From Catenuloplanes niger (GTDB taxonomy: Bacteria > Actinomycetota > Actinomycetes > Mycobacteriales > Micromonosporaceae): DNA of 64,000 nucleotides. The notes under the pieces are model-generated. The model had not been told where the DNA came from, did not search any database, and was given only the letters and a program-made list of their open reading frames with translations. Positions 17,858 to 25,938 of the stretch are shown piece by piece (the first letter of the stretch is position 1; the number at the start of each line of letters is the position of its first letter). A program made the translations under genes and the position numbers. The stretch spans positions 4,597,001 through 4,661,000 of the forward strand of contig NZ_JAVDYC010000001.1 in assembly GCF_031458255.1 (NCBI RefSeq), read 5' to 3'.

Positions 17858-18826
17858 GTGACTGATCTGCGCACCCTCCCGGGCCCGGTCGTGATGGGGA
17901 TCCTCAACGTCACGCCGGACTCGTTCTCCGACGGCGGGCGGTACGCGAACCGGGACGCCGCGGTCGCGCACGGCGTCGCGATGCGCGCGGACGGCGCGGC
18001 CCTGGTCGACGTGGGCGGCGAGTCGACCCGTCCGGGCGCGGGCCGGGTGGACGCGGACGAGGAGTCCCGCCGCGTGCTGCCGGTGATCCGCGACCTCGCC
18101 GCGGCCGGCGTGCGCGTCACCATCGACACCACCCGCGCGTCCGTGGCCGCGGCCGCGATCGAGGCCGGCGCGGTCGCGGTCAACGACGTCTCCGGCGGGC
18201 TCGCGGATCCGCAGATGGCCAAGGTGGTCGCGGCTGCGGGCGTACCGTGGATCCTGATGCACTGGCGTGGGCACTCGCAGCGGATGCAGCAGCTCGCCGT
18301 CTACGAGGACGTGGTCGCGGAGGTGCGCGACGAGCTGTCCCGCCGGGTGGACGAGGCGCTGGCCGCGGGCGTCGCGGCGGAGAACGTGATCGTCGACCCC
18401 GGGCTCGGCTTCGCGAAGGGCGCGGCGCACAACTGGGAGCTGACCCGTCACCTCGGCACACTGCTCTCCCTGGGTTTCCCGCTGCTCTTCGGCGCCAGCC
18501 GCAAGTCCTACCTGGGCAGCCTGCTGGCCGATGCGGACGGCACGCCGCGCCCGGCCGGCGAGCAGCGCGACGCGGCCACGGTGGCGACCAGCGTGCTCGC
18601 GGTCGCGGCCGGTGCCTGGGGCGTCCGCGTCCACCAGGTCCGGGACACCGCCGACGCGCTCGCGGTCTGGCGGGCCGCCGGCGCTCCACGAGCGGTCTGG
18701 CCGGCCACCGACACGTCCGAGGCGGCCCGGCCACCCGCCGGCGGGCCGGGAGCGGTTCGGCCGGACGACGGCGGGCCGGGAGCGGTCCGGCCGGACGACG
18801 GCGCGCCGGGAACGGAGGAGGCATGA
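17858..18826 (+). CDS. folP: dihydropteroate synthase
   Basis: Joins p-aminobenzoate to the pterin pyrophosphate in folate synthesis. Hallmarks are [11 protein letters not shown] near the N-terminus, the GGESTRPGA segment, NDVSGG, and [10 protein letters not shown] carrying the Ser-Arg-Lys signature. GTG 17858 places the start just before the conserved core; the frame is open to 17711. The last ~40 residues are a repetitive Gly-Ala-Val-Arg-Pro-Asp-Asp tail made by a short imperfect DNA repeat, absent from typical FolP. The stop overlaps folB (ATGA). Confidence 0.95.
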   Translation: MTDLRTLPGPVVMGILNVTPDSFSDGGRYANRDAAVAHGVAMRADGAALVDVGGESTRPGAGRVDADEESRRVLPVIRDLAAAGVRVTIDTTRASVAAAAIEAGAVAVNDVSGGLADPQMAKVVAAAGVPWILMHWRGHSQRMQQLAVYEDVVAEVRDELSRRVDEALAAGVAAENVIVDPGLGFAKGAAHNWELTRHLGTLLSLGFPLLFGASRKSYLGSLLADADGTPRPAGEQRDAATVATSVLAVAAGAWGVRVHQVRDTADALAVWRAAGAPRAVWPATDTSEAARPPAGGPGAVRPDDGGPGAVRPDDGAPGTEEA

Positions 18827-19185
18827 CCGACCGGATCACGCTGCGCGGGCTGCGGGTACGCGGCCACCACGGCGTCTACGACTTCGAGCGGGCCGAGGGC
18901 CAGGACTTCCTGATCGACGTGGAGCTGGAGCTGGACCTGGCCCGCGCGGCCGCCTCCGACGACGTGACGGACACCGTGCACTACGGCGAACTGGCCGAGC
19001 GGCTCGTCGCGATCACGGCGGGCGAGCCGGTGAACCTGATCGAGACGCTCGCCGACCGGCTGGCCGCCGCGTGCCTGGCGGACGACCGGGTAGCGGCCGC
19101 GACGGTCACCGTGCACAAGCCGCAGGCCCCGATCCCGCACGAGTTCGCGGACGTCGCGGTGACGCTGCGCCGGAGCCGTCCATGA
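18823..19185 (+). CDS. folB: dihydroneopterin aldolase
   Basis: 120 residues, full family length. Converts dihydroneopterin to hydroxymethyl-dihydropterin. The N-terminal [17 protein letters not shown] motif carries the conserved GHHGV, and [12 protein letters not shown] and [12 protein letters not shown] are characteristic. It overlaps folP and folK by four bases each, giving a tight folP-folB-folK operon. Confidence 0.96.
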   Translation: MTDRITLRGLRVRGHHGVYDFERAEGQDFLIDVELELDLARAAASDDVTDTVHYGELAERLVAITAGEPVNLIETLADRLAAACLADDRVAAATVTVHKPQAPIPHEFADVAVTLRRSRP

Positions 19186-19703
19186 CCCGCGCGCTGCTGT
19201 CGATCGGTGGCAACCTCGGCGACCGCGAGCGGCACCTGCGGGACGCCGTGGCCGGGCTGGGTGACACGGTGCTGGTGGTGTCCGGCGTGTACGAGACGCC
19301 GCCGTGGGGCGACCCGGACCAGCCGTCCTACCTGAACGCGGCCGTGATGGTCGCGGCGGCGGACCACGGCCCGCGCGACTGGCTGGAGACCGCGTGGCGG
19401 CTGGAGGCCGAGGCCGGCCGGGCCCGCGACCCGGAGCGCCGGTTCGGCCCGCGCACGCTGGACGTGGACGTGATCGCGGTCTGGGGCGACGACGGCACGC
19501 CGGTCCTGCGCGACGACGCGGAGTTGACGCTGCCGCATCCGCGCGCGCACCTGCGCGCGTTCGTGCTGCGCCCATGGATCGACATCGACCCGTTCGGGGT
19601 CCTGCCCGGTCACGGCACGTTGGACGTGCTGCTGCGGGAGGGCCCGGCGGCCGCCGATGCCGGAGGAATCGAGCCGCGGCCGAACATCAAGCTAGAGTTC
19701 TAA
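19182..19703 (+). CDS. folK: 2-amino-4-hydroxy-6-hydroxymethyldihydropteridine diphosphokinase
   Basis: 173 residues. Transfers pyrophosphate to hydroxymethyl-dihydropterin, feeding FolP. Seen: [13 protein letters not shown] at the start, then [20 protein letters not shown], and the signature [17 protein letters not shown] with the metal-binding Asp pair. ATG 19182 overlaps the folB stop. Confidence 0.96.
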   Translation: MTRALLSIGGNLGDRERHLRDAVAGLGDTVLVVSGVYETPPWGDPDQPSYLNAAVMVAAADHGPRDWLETAWRLEAEAGRARDPERRFGPRTLDVDVIAVWGDDGTPVLRDDAELTLPHPRAHLRAFVLRPWIDIDPFGVLPGHGTLDVLLREGPAAADAGGIEPRPNIKLEF

Positions 19704-19705
19704 AG

Positions 19706-20227
19706 GTGAGCGAGCGCAGCGAGCAGGCCCCCAACCCGGCGCCCCCGCCGCCGACGATGGGCCCGACTCGGGCCTCCACCCTCCTGGTCGCCGCGCTGGC
19801 GGCGGCCGCGGTCGGGTGGTTGCTGATCAGTGGTCTCTACTACGGCGAGCACGGCGTCTCTGTTCCGTGGCTGCCGACCGTCACGATCGCCGCGCTGGCC
19901 GTCCTCGAGGCGTACCTGGCGTACAACACGCGCTCCCGGATCGAGCGCCGGCCCGGGCAGGAACCGGTCGAGCCGCTGGCCGTGGCGCGGTTCGCGGTGC
20001 TGGCCAAGGCGTCCTCGGCGGCCGGTGCGATCTACGCGGGCTTCTCCGGCGCGATGCTGGTCTGGCTGCTGATCGAGACGACCCGCGCGGCGGAGGAGGA
20101 CCGGCCGTCCGCGGCCGGTGGCCTGATCGCCTCGATCGCGCTGATCGCGGCCGCGCTCTGGCTGGAGCGGGCCTGCCGGGTGCCGGACCGGGACGACGAC
20201 GCATCCGGATCCGGTCGAAAGCCGTGA
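19706..20227 (+). CDS. DUF3180 family membrane protein
   Basis: 173 residues with four hydrophobic helices (about 20-40, 55-72, 95-120, 135-155). The GTG lies three bases after the folK stop. Proteins of this type follow folK across actinobacteria, so position and topology support DUF3180; the function is unknown. The Arg-rich loop NTRSRIERRPGQEPVEPL lies between helices 2 and 3. Confidence 0.85.
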   Translation: MSERSEQAPNPAPPPPTMGPTRASTLLVAALAAAAVGWLLISGLYYGEHGVSVPWLPTVTIAALAVLEAYLAYNTRSRIERRPGQEPVEPLAVARFAVLAKASSAAGAIYAGFSGAMLVWLLIETTRAAEEDRPSAAGGLIASIALIAAALWLERACRVPDRDDDASGSGRKP

Positions 20228-20391
20228 CATCAAAGCCGTGAAATTCCGTGTTGCGGCCGGTTGAACAGTCGCAGGGGTGACGGCCGCGCCGCCGCGCGGG
20301 TACGGTGCGTCCGAACGGCTCCGCCGCGGCGTGGCCGACGCGACAACGCAGGCACGGGCGCGGTGCCGCGTCACCACAGGAGGCGCGCGAG

Positions 20392-21666
20392 ATGGCGTAC
20401 GACGAGCCGGCCTACCGGCGGCGTGACGGCGAGACCGACTCCACGGCGAGGGTGACGGGCGGCTACGGGCAGCCGGAGACCGGTTACCGGCCCGAGGGCA
20501 GTCACCGCCGCGACGAGCAGTACCCGCCGCAGTACGCCGCCACGGCCGAGACGCGCGTCCCGGAGCACGCGGAGGCGCCGCGCGTCTCGCTCGGCGACGC
20601 GTTCGACGACCCGAGCCACGGCGAGGTCGGCCGCGACCGGATGGCCGTCCATTTCCTCTGGGAGTTCGTGCTGCTGGTGGCCGGCGCCGGCCTCGCCTAC
20701 CTGCTCTACGCCGGCCAGCCGGACGCGGTGACCGGTGCCGGGCTGGACACGCTGCTGGTGCAGGGCGCCACGCTCGGTCTGCTCGCGCTCGGCGCCGGCG
20801 CCACGCTGCGCACCGCCGCGCCGAACCTGGCGATCGGCCCGGTCGCGGTCGCGTCCGCGCTGCACTTCGCGGAGAACGGCGACGGCGGCGTGCTCCAGGC
20901 GGCCGGCGTGGCGCTGGTCATCGGTCTGGTCGGCGGCCTGATCCTGGCGCTGGTGGTGGTCGGCTTCCACGTGCCGGGCTGGGCCGCGAGCCTGGCCGCC
21001 GCGCTCGGCGTGATCGTCTACATCCAGCTGCGGCCCGGCCCGGTGGCCGTGCAGGGCGACTACGACCCGACCAGGCACGCGGTCTACCTGTTCGGTGGCT
21101 TCGCGGCGCTGGCGGTCATCGGCGGGCTGCTCGGCCTGATCAAGAACGTGCGGCGGACCGTGGGCCGGTTCCGGCCGGTCGGCGACCCGGCGGACCGGCG
21201 CGGCGTGGGTGGCGCGGTGGTGACCACCCTCGCGATCGTGTTCTCCACCGTCCTCGCGGTGGGGGCGGGCGTGCTGCTGGCCGCGGGCAGCCCCGATCCG
21301 GTCGTACCGTCGGTGGGTCTGGAATGGACCGGCCTGGCGCTCGGCGCGGCGCTGGTCGGCGGCACCTCGGCGTTCGGCCGGCGCGGTGGCGTCCTCGGCA
21401 CGCTGCTCGCGGTCGTCGTGCTCACCCTGTTCCTGCGCTACCAGGACCTGGAGAGCTGGGACATCTCCACCTACGCCACGGCCGCGGTGGCGGTCGGCGG
21501 CGGTCTGGTGGTGACGCGCCTGGTGGAGACGTTCGGCCGGCCCGCGCCGGCGCCGGACACCCAGTGGACCGAGCCACCGGCCGCGACGACCTGGCAGGCC
21601 CCGCCGGCGGAGCCGAACCCGGCTCCGCGCACCGACCCGTGGGACAGTTCCCGCTGGGGATCCTGA
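20392..21666 (+). CDS. ABC-permease-like polytopic membrane protein with disordered N-terminus
   Basis: 424 residues. The first ~80 are hydrophilic (Tyr/Arg/Glu-rich), followed by about ten hydrophobic helices. The pattern GLLALGAGATLRTAAPNLAIGPVAVASALHF resembles the inner core of ribose/sugar ABC permeases of the BPD_transp_2 type, but no ATPase or binding-protein gene is adjacent, so it may be a stand-alone homologue. AGGAGG lies ~8 bases before ATG 20392, which fixes the start over an extension to 20305. Confidence 0.75.
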   Translation: MAYDEPAYRRRDGETDSTARVTGGYGQPETGYRPEGSHRRDEQYPPQYAATAETRVPEHAEAPRVSLGDAFDDPSHGEVGRDRMAVHFLWEFVLLVAGAGLAYLLYAGQPDAVTGAGLDTLLVQGATLGLLALGAGATLRTAAPNLAIGPVAVASALHFAENGDGGVLQAAGVALVIGLVGGLILALVVVGFHVPGWAASLAAALGVIVYIQLRPGPVAVQGDYDPTRHAVYLFGGFAALAVIGGLLGLIKNVRRTVGRFRPVGDPADRRGVGGAVVTTLAIVFSTVLAVGAGVLLAAGSPDPVVPSVGLEWTGLALGAALVGGTSAFGRRGGVLGTLLAVVVLTLFLRYQDLESWDISTYATAAVAVGGGLVVTRLVETFGRPAPAPDTQWTEPPAATTWQAPPAEPNPAPRTDPWDSSRWGS

Positions 21667-21687
21667 GCCGCGCCTCCCCGATCCGGT

Positions 21688-21693
21688 TAGGCT
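21688..21693 (+). promoter_or_regulatory. -10-like TAGGCT before the gene at 21701
   Basis: TAGGCT ends seven bases before ATG 21701 with no Shine-Dalgarno sequence, indicating a separate leaderless promoter rather than read-through from the gene ending at 21666. Confidence 0.45.
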
Positions 21694-21700
21694 CGCTGGC

Positions 21701-22030
21701 ATGACCGGAGCATCTGCCGAGACCGGGGCGGGCGTCAGCGCGAACCACACCAGGTTCGCCGAACTCGACGCACTGCCGACCGAGGAACTGCGCCAGCGAG
21801 CGTTCGCGCTCGCCCGCGAGAAGCACGATCTGAAGTTCTTCTGGTCGATCGTCGAGCACCTGCCGCACGCGGACGACGCCGCGGAGCGGGACGACGGTCT
21901 CAGCTCGATCGGCCCGACCGTGGATCACGCGGTGGCGCTCTGGCGCGAGTTCACCGGCCACACCTCGTACGGGGAGAACGAGCCGATCCTACGGGCCGCG
22001 TTCATCGACTACCTGCTCAAGAGCGACTAG
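21701..22030 (+). CDS. small conserved actinobacterial hypothetical protein
   Basis: 109 residues, soluble, acidic and helical (LPTEELRQRAFALAREKHDLKFFWSIVEHLPH). No signal peptide or membrane helix. I recognise it only as a conserved-type hypothetical; no function can be given. It converges with the ABC ATPase gene, separated by the 16-bp tandem repeat array. Confidence 0.8.
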   Translation: MTGASAETGAGVSANHTRFAELDALPTEELRQRAFALAREKHDLKFFWSIVEHLPHADDAAERDDGLSSIGPTVDHAVALWREFTGHTSYGENEPILRAAFIDYLLKSD

Positions 22031-22100
22031 CCGGGGCGCGGGCACCTCCGGCGGCACGGCCGGGCCCGGACATCCCGGAGCCCGGCCGCACGCCGTCGCG

Positions 22101-22212
22101 CCACGAGAGCAGCGCGCCACGAGAGCAGCGCGCCACGAGAACAGCGCGCCACGAGAACAGCGCGCCACGAGAACAGCGCGCCACGAGAACAGCGCGCTAC
22201 GAGAACAGCCTG
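22101..22212. repeat. seven tandem 16-bp repeats at the 3' end of the ABC ATPase gene
   Basis: Six copies of CCACGAGARCAGCGCG (R = G in the first two, A in the next four) are followed by a seventh variant that is the end of the ABC ATPase coding region, including its stop codon (TAG on the minus strand). The array appears to have grown by duplication of the gene's last bases. Confidence 0.85.
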
Positions 22213-23150
22213 TCGCGGGTCAGCACGCCGACCTCGCGCCCGTCCGAGACGATCCGGACCCGGTCGGTGCCGGCGCCGAGCATCCGGGCCAGCGCGTCGT
22301 AGAGCGTGCCGCCCAGATCCGCGTCCGGCAGCCCGGTCGCCGCACCGGCCGGCTCCAGCATCTCCGCGCTGACCTTCGTGACGGACAGCCGGCGGATCGC
22401 CCGGTCGGTGCCGACGAACTCGCGGACGAAGTCCGACGCCGGCTCGCCGAGCAGCGCGGCCGGCGCCGCGAACTGCTCCAGGTGGCCGCCCTGGGAGAGC
22501 ACCGCGATCCGGTCGCCGAGCCGCACCGCCTCGTCCAGGTCGTGGGTGACCAGCACGATCGTCTTGCGCACCTCGGCCTGCAGGCGCAGGAACTCCTCCT
22601 GCAGCCGGGCCCGGACGATCGGGTCGACCGCGGAGAACGGCTCGTCCATCAGCAGCACCACCGGGTCGGCCGCGAGCGCGCGGGCCACGCCGACGCGCTG
22701 CCGCTGGCCACCGGAGAGCTCCTTGGGATAGCGGCCGCCGTAGACCGAGGGGTCCAGGCCGACCAGTTCCAGCAGCTCGTCCGACCGCGCCCGCACCCGT
22801 GCCTTCGGCCAGCCGAGCAGCGTGGGTACGGTGCCGACGTTGGTCCGGATGGTCTGGTGCGGGAACAGGCCGACGTTCTGGATGACGTAGCCGATCCGGC
22901 GCCGCAGTTGCACCGGGTCGAGCTTCGTGACGTCCTCGCCGTCGATCAGCAGCCGCCCGCCGGTCGGCTCGATCAACCGGTTGATCATCCGCAGTACGGT
23001 CGACTTGCCGCACCCCGACGGGCCGATCAGCACCGCCAGCTCGCCGGCCCCGATCTCCAGGTCGAGCGAGCGCACCGCCTTCGTACCGTCGTCGAAGGTC
23101 TTGCTGACCTGGTCGAGCGTGATGGTGGCGGCCTTCTGCCCGCCGTCCAC
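22197..23150 (-). CDS. glycine betaine/choline-type ABC transporter ATP-binding protein
   Basis: About 317 residues. Walker A GPSGCGKST, Q-loop QNVGLFPHQTIR, signature LSGGQRQRVGVARAL, Walker B VVLLMDEPFSAVD and the H-loop THDLDEA are all present. The C-terminal extension (after ~240) ends with a CBS-like REVGVLTRDRLFS. This is the OpuCA/ProV type that energises osmoprotectant uptake. The start is uncertain: GTG 23150 fits homology (ITLDQVSKTF shortly after), while GTG 23162 and 23213 are also in frame. The permease genes are divergent, which is unusual for this transporter. Confidence 0.93.
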   Translation of the reverse strand: MDGGQKAATITLDQVSKTFDDGTKAVRSLDLEIGAGELAVLIGPSGCGKSTVLRMINRLIEPTGGRLLIDGEDVTKLDPVQLRRRIGYVIQNVGLFPHQTIRTNVGTVPTLLGWPKARVRARSDELLELVGLDPSVYGGRYPKELSGGQRQRVGVARALAADPVVLLMDEPFSAVDPIVRARLQEEFLRLQAEVRKTIVLVTHDLDEAVRLGDRIAVLSQGGHLEQFAAPAALLGEPASDFVREFVGTDRAIRRLSVTKVSAEMLEPAGAATGLPDADLGGTLYDALARMLGAGTDRVRIVSDGREVGVLTRDRLFS

Positions 23151-23152
23151 GG

Positions 23153-23158
23153 TAGGTT
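23153..23158 (+). promoter_or_regulatory. -10-like TAGGTT before the permease gene
   Basis: TAGGTT ends six bases before ATG 23165. It lies only a few bases from the divergent ATPase start, so the two promoters must overlap or sit inside the opposing coding ends. Confidence 0.45.
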
Positions 23159-23164
23159 CCACGT

Positions 23165-23872
23165 ATGTCCTCTCGGCAATGGGCGGTTTCGAGCGTGCAA
23201 TACGCCGACGCACCCGGCAACCCGTGGTTTTCTTGGCAGTATCTGCGGGACAACGCCGATACGGTGCTGTCCGCGCTGGTCGAGCACGTGACGCTGACCA
23301 CCCAGGCGGTGGCGTTCGCGGCGGTGGTCGGACTCCCGCTGGCCGTGCTCGCCTACTGGTTCCGGCCGCTCACCGGCCCGATTCTCGCACTCTCCGGCGT
23401 GCTCTACACCATCCCGTCGCTGGCCCTGCTCGCGTTCGTGGCGCCGCTGGTCGGCACCACCCGCCCGGCCTCGGTGCTGATCGCGCTGGTGCTCTACGCG
23501 CTGCTGCTGATCGTGCGTAACACGCTGGCCGGGCTCAACCAGCTGCCCGCGGAGGTTCTCGACGCGGCGCAGGGCATGGGGTACGGCCGGTTCGCGCGCC
23601 TGTTCCGGGTGGACCTGCCGCTGGCGATCCCGGCGATCCTGACCGGCTTGCGGCTGGCCACGGTCTCCACGGTCGCGCTGGTCACGGTGGGCTCGCTGAT
23701 CGGCTACGGCGGGCTCGGCGACCTCATCCTGGGCGGTTTCCGGAACAACTTCTACAAGGCGGAGATCCTGGTCGGCACCGTGCTCTGCGTGGCGCTCGGC
23801 CTGCTGCTGGACCTGCTGCTGGCCGGTGCCGGGCGACTGCTCACGCCGTGGACGAGAGGTGCCCGCGGATGA
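23165..23872 (+). CDS. osmoprotectant ABC transporter permease 1
   Basis: 235 residues, about six TM helices, with the EAA-type loop LPAEVLDAAQGMGYGRFARLFRVDLPLAIPAILTG that contacts the ATPase. The end IGYGGLGDLILGGFRNNFY is typical of OpuCB/OpuCD-type permeases. ATG 23165 is supported by the TAGGTT box; a GTG near 23195 is an alternative. It overlaps the second permease gene by ATGA. Confidence 0.92.
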   Translation: MSSRQWAVSSVQYADAPGNPWFSWQYLRDNADTVLSALVEHVTLTTQAVAFAAVVGLPLAVLAYWFRPLTGPILALSGVLYTIPSLALLAFVAPLVGTTRPASVLIALVLYALLLIVRNTLAGLNQLPAEVLDAAQGMGYGRFARLFRVDLPLAIPAILTGLRLATVSTVALVTVGSLIGYGGLGDLILGGFRNNFYKAEILVGTVLCVALGLLLDLLLAGAGRLLTPWTRGARG

Positions 23873-24576
23873 ACGCGATCAACCAGGCGATTCTCTGGCT
23901 CAACGACCCGCTGAACTGGTCCAACCCCGGCGGGATCCTGGACCGGCTGGGCGAGCACCTGTGGATCTCGTTCGCCGCGGTGCTGATCGGCTGCCTGGTC
24001 GCCTGGCCGGTCGGGCTCTGGCTCGGGCACACCGGGCGCGGCGGCGGCGTGGTCGTGTTGATCTCCAACGTGACGCTGGCGATCCCCACGGTCGCGCTGC
24101 TGACCATCCTGCCGCTGACGCCGCTCGGCTTCGGCCAGCGACCGGTGATCCTGGCGCTGGCCGTGTTCGCGGTGCCGCCGCTGCTGGCCAACGCGTACAC
24201 CGGCGTGCGGCAGGTCGACCCGGAGGCCCGGGACGCCGCACGCGGCATGGGTCTGTCCGGTCGTCAGCTGCTCACCCGGGTGGAGCTGCCGCTGGCCGTG
24301 CCGTACCTGGCGACCGGCTTCCGGACCGCGTCCGTGCAGGTGGTGGCCACCGCGGCGCTGGCGTCGTTCGTGAACGGCGGCGGGCTCGGCCAGATCATCA
24401 GCGCCGGGTTCGGGCTCGGCATGTCGGTCGGTGGCGGTCAGATCCTGGCCGGCGCGCTGCTGGTGGGGTTGCTCGCGCTCGGCATCGAAGGACTGCTGGC
24501 GCTGGTGGAGCGGGCCCTGACGCCCCGGCCGCTGCGCCGTCCCGGACGGTTCCGTCGTCGACCGGCGACCGCCTGA
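23869..24576 (+). CDS. osmoprotectant ABC transporter permease 2
   Basis: 235 residues with about six TM helices and the EAA loop VDPEARDAARGMGLSGRQLLTRVELPLAVPYLATG. FVNGGGLGQIISAGFG is a family hallmark. Start ATG 23869 overlaps the first permease's stop. The C-terminus is Arg-rich. Both permeases plus the divergent ATPase and the downstream binding protein complete one transporter. Confidence 0.92.
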   Translation: MNAINQAILWLNDPLNWSNPGGILDRLGEHLWISFAAVLIGCLVAWPVGLWLGHTGRGGGVVVLISNVTLAIPTVALLTILPLTPLGFGQRPVILALAVFAVPPLLANAYTGVRQVDPEARDAARGMGLSGRQLLTRVELPLAVPYLATGFRTASVQVVATAALASFVNGGGLGQIISAGFGLGMSVGGGQILAGALLVGLLALGIEGLLALVERALTPRPLRRPGRFRRRPATA

Positions 24577-24667
24577 AAAAGCAGCGTGCGACACCGAGAA
24601 TGAAGGAATAGAAACGGCCTCGGCGTAAGTGTGATCGCGTACGGGATATGGATCATGACGATCCGGT

Positions 24668-24690
24668 GACAACTGCTGGTGAAAGTTGTC
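24668..24690. promoter_or_regulatory. inverted repeat upstream of the binding-protein gene
   Basis: GACAACT and AGTTGTC are separated by nine bases, about 130 bp before the binding-protein start. The 244-bp gap shows the binding-protein gene may have its own promoter, and this repeat is a candidate operator. Confidence 0.4.
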
Positions 24691-24820
24691 GTACCCGGCG
24701 CGAAAGATGTTGGGTGAGACAGCGCGGGCGGTCCCGACCCTGGTGAGGCACCAGGTGCATCCGCCCGTCGGACACGCGGCCGCCCCGACCGGGGCGCGCC
24801 GGGACACGGAAGGCGGGCAC

Positions 24821-25822
24821 GTGAGATTTTCGCGTCTGACCGTCGGCGCGCTCGGCGCGCTGGCGGCGGCAACCATACTGAGCGGCTGCGGCGAGGCCGG
24901 CTCGTCCGGCACCGAGGCGCCGGCCAGCGCGGCGGCGGGCGCCGGCTGCGCGGGCGTCGCGGGCACGTCGCTGGTGGTCCTCACCGACGACAAGGGCCTG
25001 CAGAACACGGACAACGTGCTGCCCGCGATCAACAAGAAGGCGGCCACGCCGGAGCTGATCGCGGCGCTGGACAAGGTCTCCGAGTCGCTGGACACCACGA
25101 AGCTGATCGCGCTGAACAAGGCGGTCGACGTGGACCGCAAGACGCCCAAGGTGGCGGCGGACGAGTTCGCGGCGACCGCGGGCCTGACCACCGGCATCGC
25201 GAAGGGCCCGGGCGGCGACATCAAGATCGGCGCGGCGAACTTCAGCGAGAACCAGACGCTCGCGGAGCTCTACAACATCGCGCTCACCGCGGCCGGCTAC
25301 AAGGTCACGGTGCAGCAGATCGGCAACCGTGAGCTGTACGAGCCGGCGCTGGAGAAGGGCGAGATCCAGGTCGTCCCGGAGTACGCGGCGACGCTGGCCG
25401 ACTTCCTGAACGGCAAGGTCAACGGCAAGGACGCGGCGCCGGTCTCGTCGCCGGACCTGACCGCGACCACCACCGCGCTCGCGGCGCTGGGTGACAAGGT
25501 CGGCCTGGCGTTCGGCAAGCCGTCCGCCGCGCAGGACCAGAACGCGTTCGCGGTCACCAAGGAGTTCGCGGCGAAGTACGAGCTGACCACGCTCAGCGAC
25601 CTGGCCGAGAAGTGCTCGGGCGCCGCGACCGTGCTCGGCGGTCCGCCGGAGTGCCCGCAGCGGCCGAAGTGCCAGGCCGGGCTGGTCACCACGTACAGCT
25701 TCCAGGCCGGTCAGTTCAGCTCGCTGGACGCGGGCGGCGCCCAGACGAAGAACGCGCTGAAGACCGGCACCATCTCCGTCGGCCTGGTCTTCTCCTCCGA
25801 CGGCGAACTCGCCACAAGTTGA
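24821..25822 (+). CDS. osmoprotectant-binding lipoprotein with circularly permuted domain order
   Basis: 333 residues. The lipobox LSGC puts the lipidated Cys at 23. The rest matches OpuBC/OpuCC-type glycine betaine/choline-binding proteins (IKIGAANFSENQTLAELY, IGNRELYEPALEKGEIQVVPEYA, SAAQDQNAFAVTK, LGGPPECPQRP, LDAGGAQTKNALK, VGLVFSSDGELA). However, the segment normally at the C-terminus (LVVLTDDKGLQNTDNV... to DEFAATAGL) is at residues 51-122, before the usual N-terminal strand at ~133. The protein ends right after VFSSDGELA, where that segment should follow. GTG 24821 is preceded by GGAAGG. Confidence 0.9.
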   Translation: MRFSRLTVGALGALAAATILSGCGEAGSSGTEAPASAAAGAGCAGVAGTSLVVLTDDKGLQNTDNVLPAINKKAATPELIAALDKVSESLDTTKLIALNKAVDVDRKTPKVAADEFAATAGLTTGIAKGPGGDIKIGAANFSENQTLAELYNIALTAAGYKVTVQQIGNRELYEPALEKGEIQVVPEYAATLADFLNGKVNGKDAAPVSSPDLTATTTALAALGDKVGLAFGKPSAAQDQNAFAVTKEFAAKYELTTLSDLAEKCSGAATVLGGPPECPQRPKCQAGLVTTYSFQAGQFSSLDAGGAQTKNALKTGTISVGLVFSSDGELATS

Positions 25823-25841
25823 TCTAATCGGAAAAAATCGG

Positions 25842-25883
25842 TCCGGCGCCATCCGCCCTGCTCGGGGACGGGATGGCGCCGGA
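25842..25883 (+). terminator. strong hairpin after the ABC binding-protein gene
   Basis: TCCGGCGCCATCC (25842-25854) pairs with GGATGGCGCCGGA (25871-25883), a 13-bp perfect stem about 20 bp after the stop. No long T-run follows, as is usual in GC-rich actinobacteria. Confidence 0.7.
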
Positions 25884-25924
25884 TTGTGCTATCCGAGCCC
25901 GTTTCGCTATCCGGCAACTCTGGG

Positions 25925-25930
25925 TAGGCT
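25925..25930 (+). promoter_or_regulatory. -10-like TAGGCT before the gene at 25939
   Basis: TAGGCT ends eight bases before ATG 25939 and no Shine-Dalgarno is present. This supports a leaderless transcript and the choice of this ATG over the in-frame start at 25873. Confidence 0.45.
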
Positions 25931-25938
25931 TCACCACC

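Noticed and set aside
22101-22212. CRISPR array
   Set aside because: The 16-bp units are directly adjacent with no spacers, and no cas genes are in the window; it is a simple tandem repeat.
25297-25692. Alternative minus-strand gene inside the binding-protein gene
   Set aside because: The plus-strand frame matches a known family over its whole length; the minus frame is a shadow.
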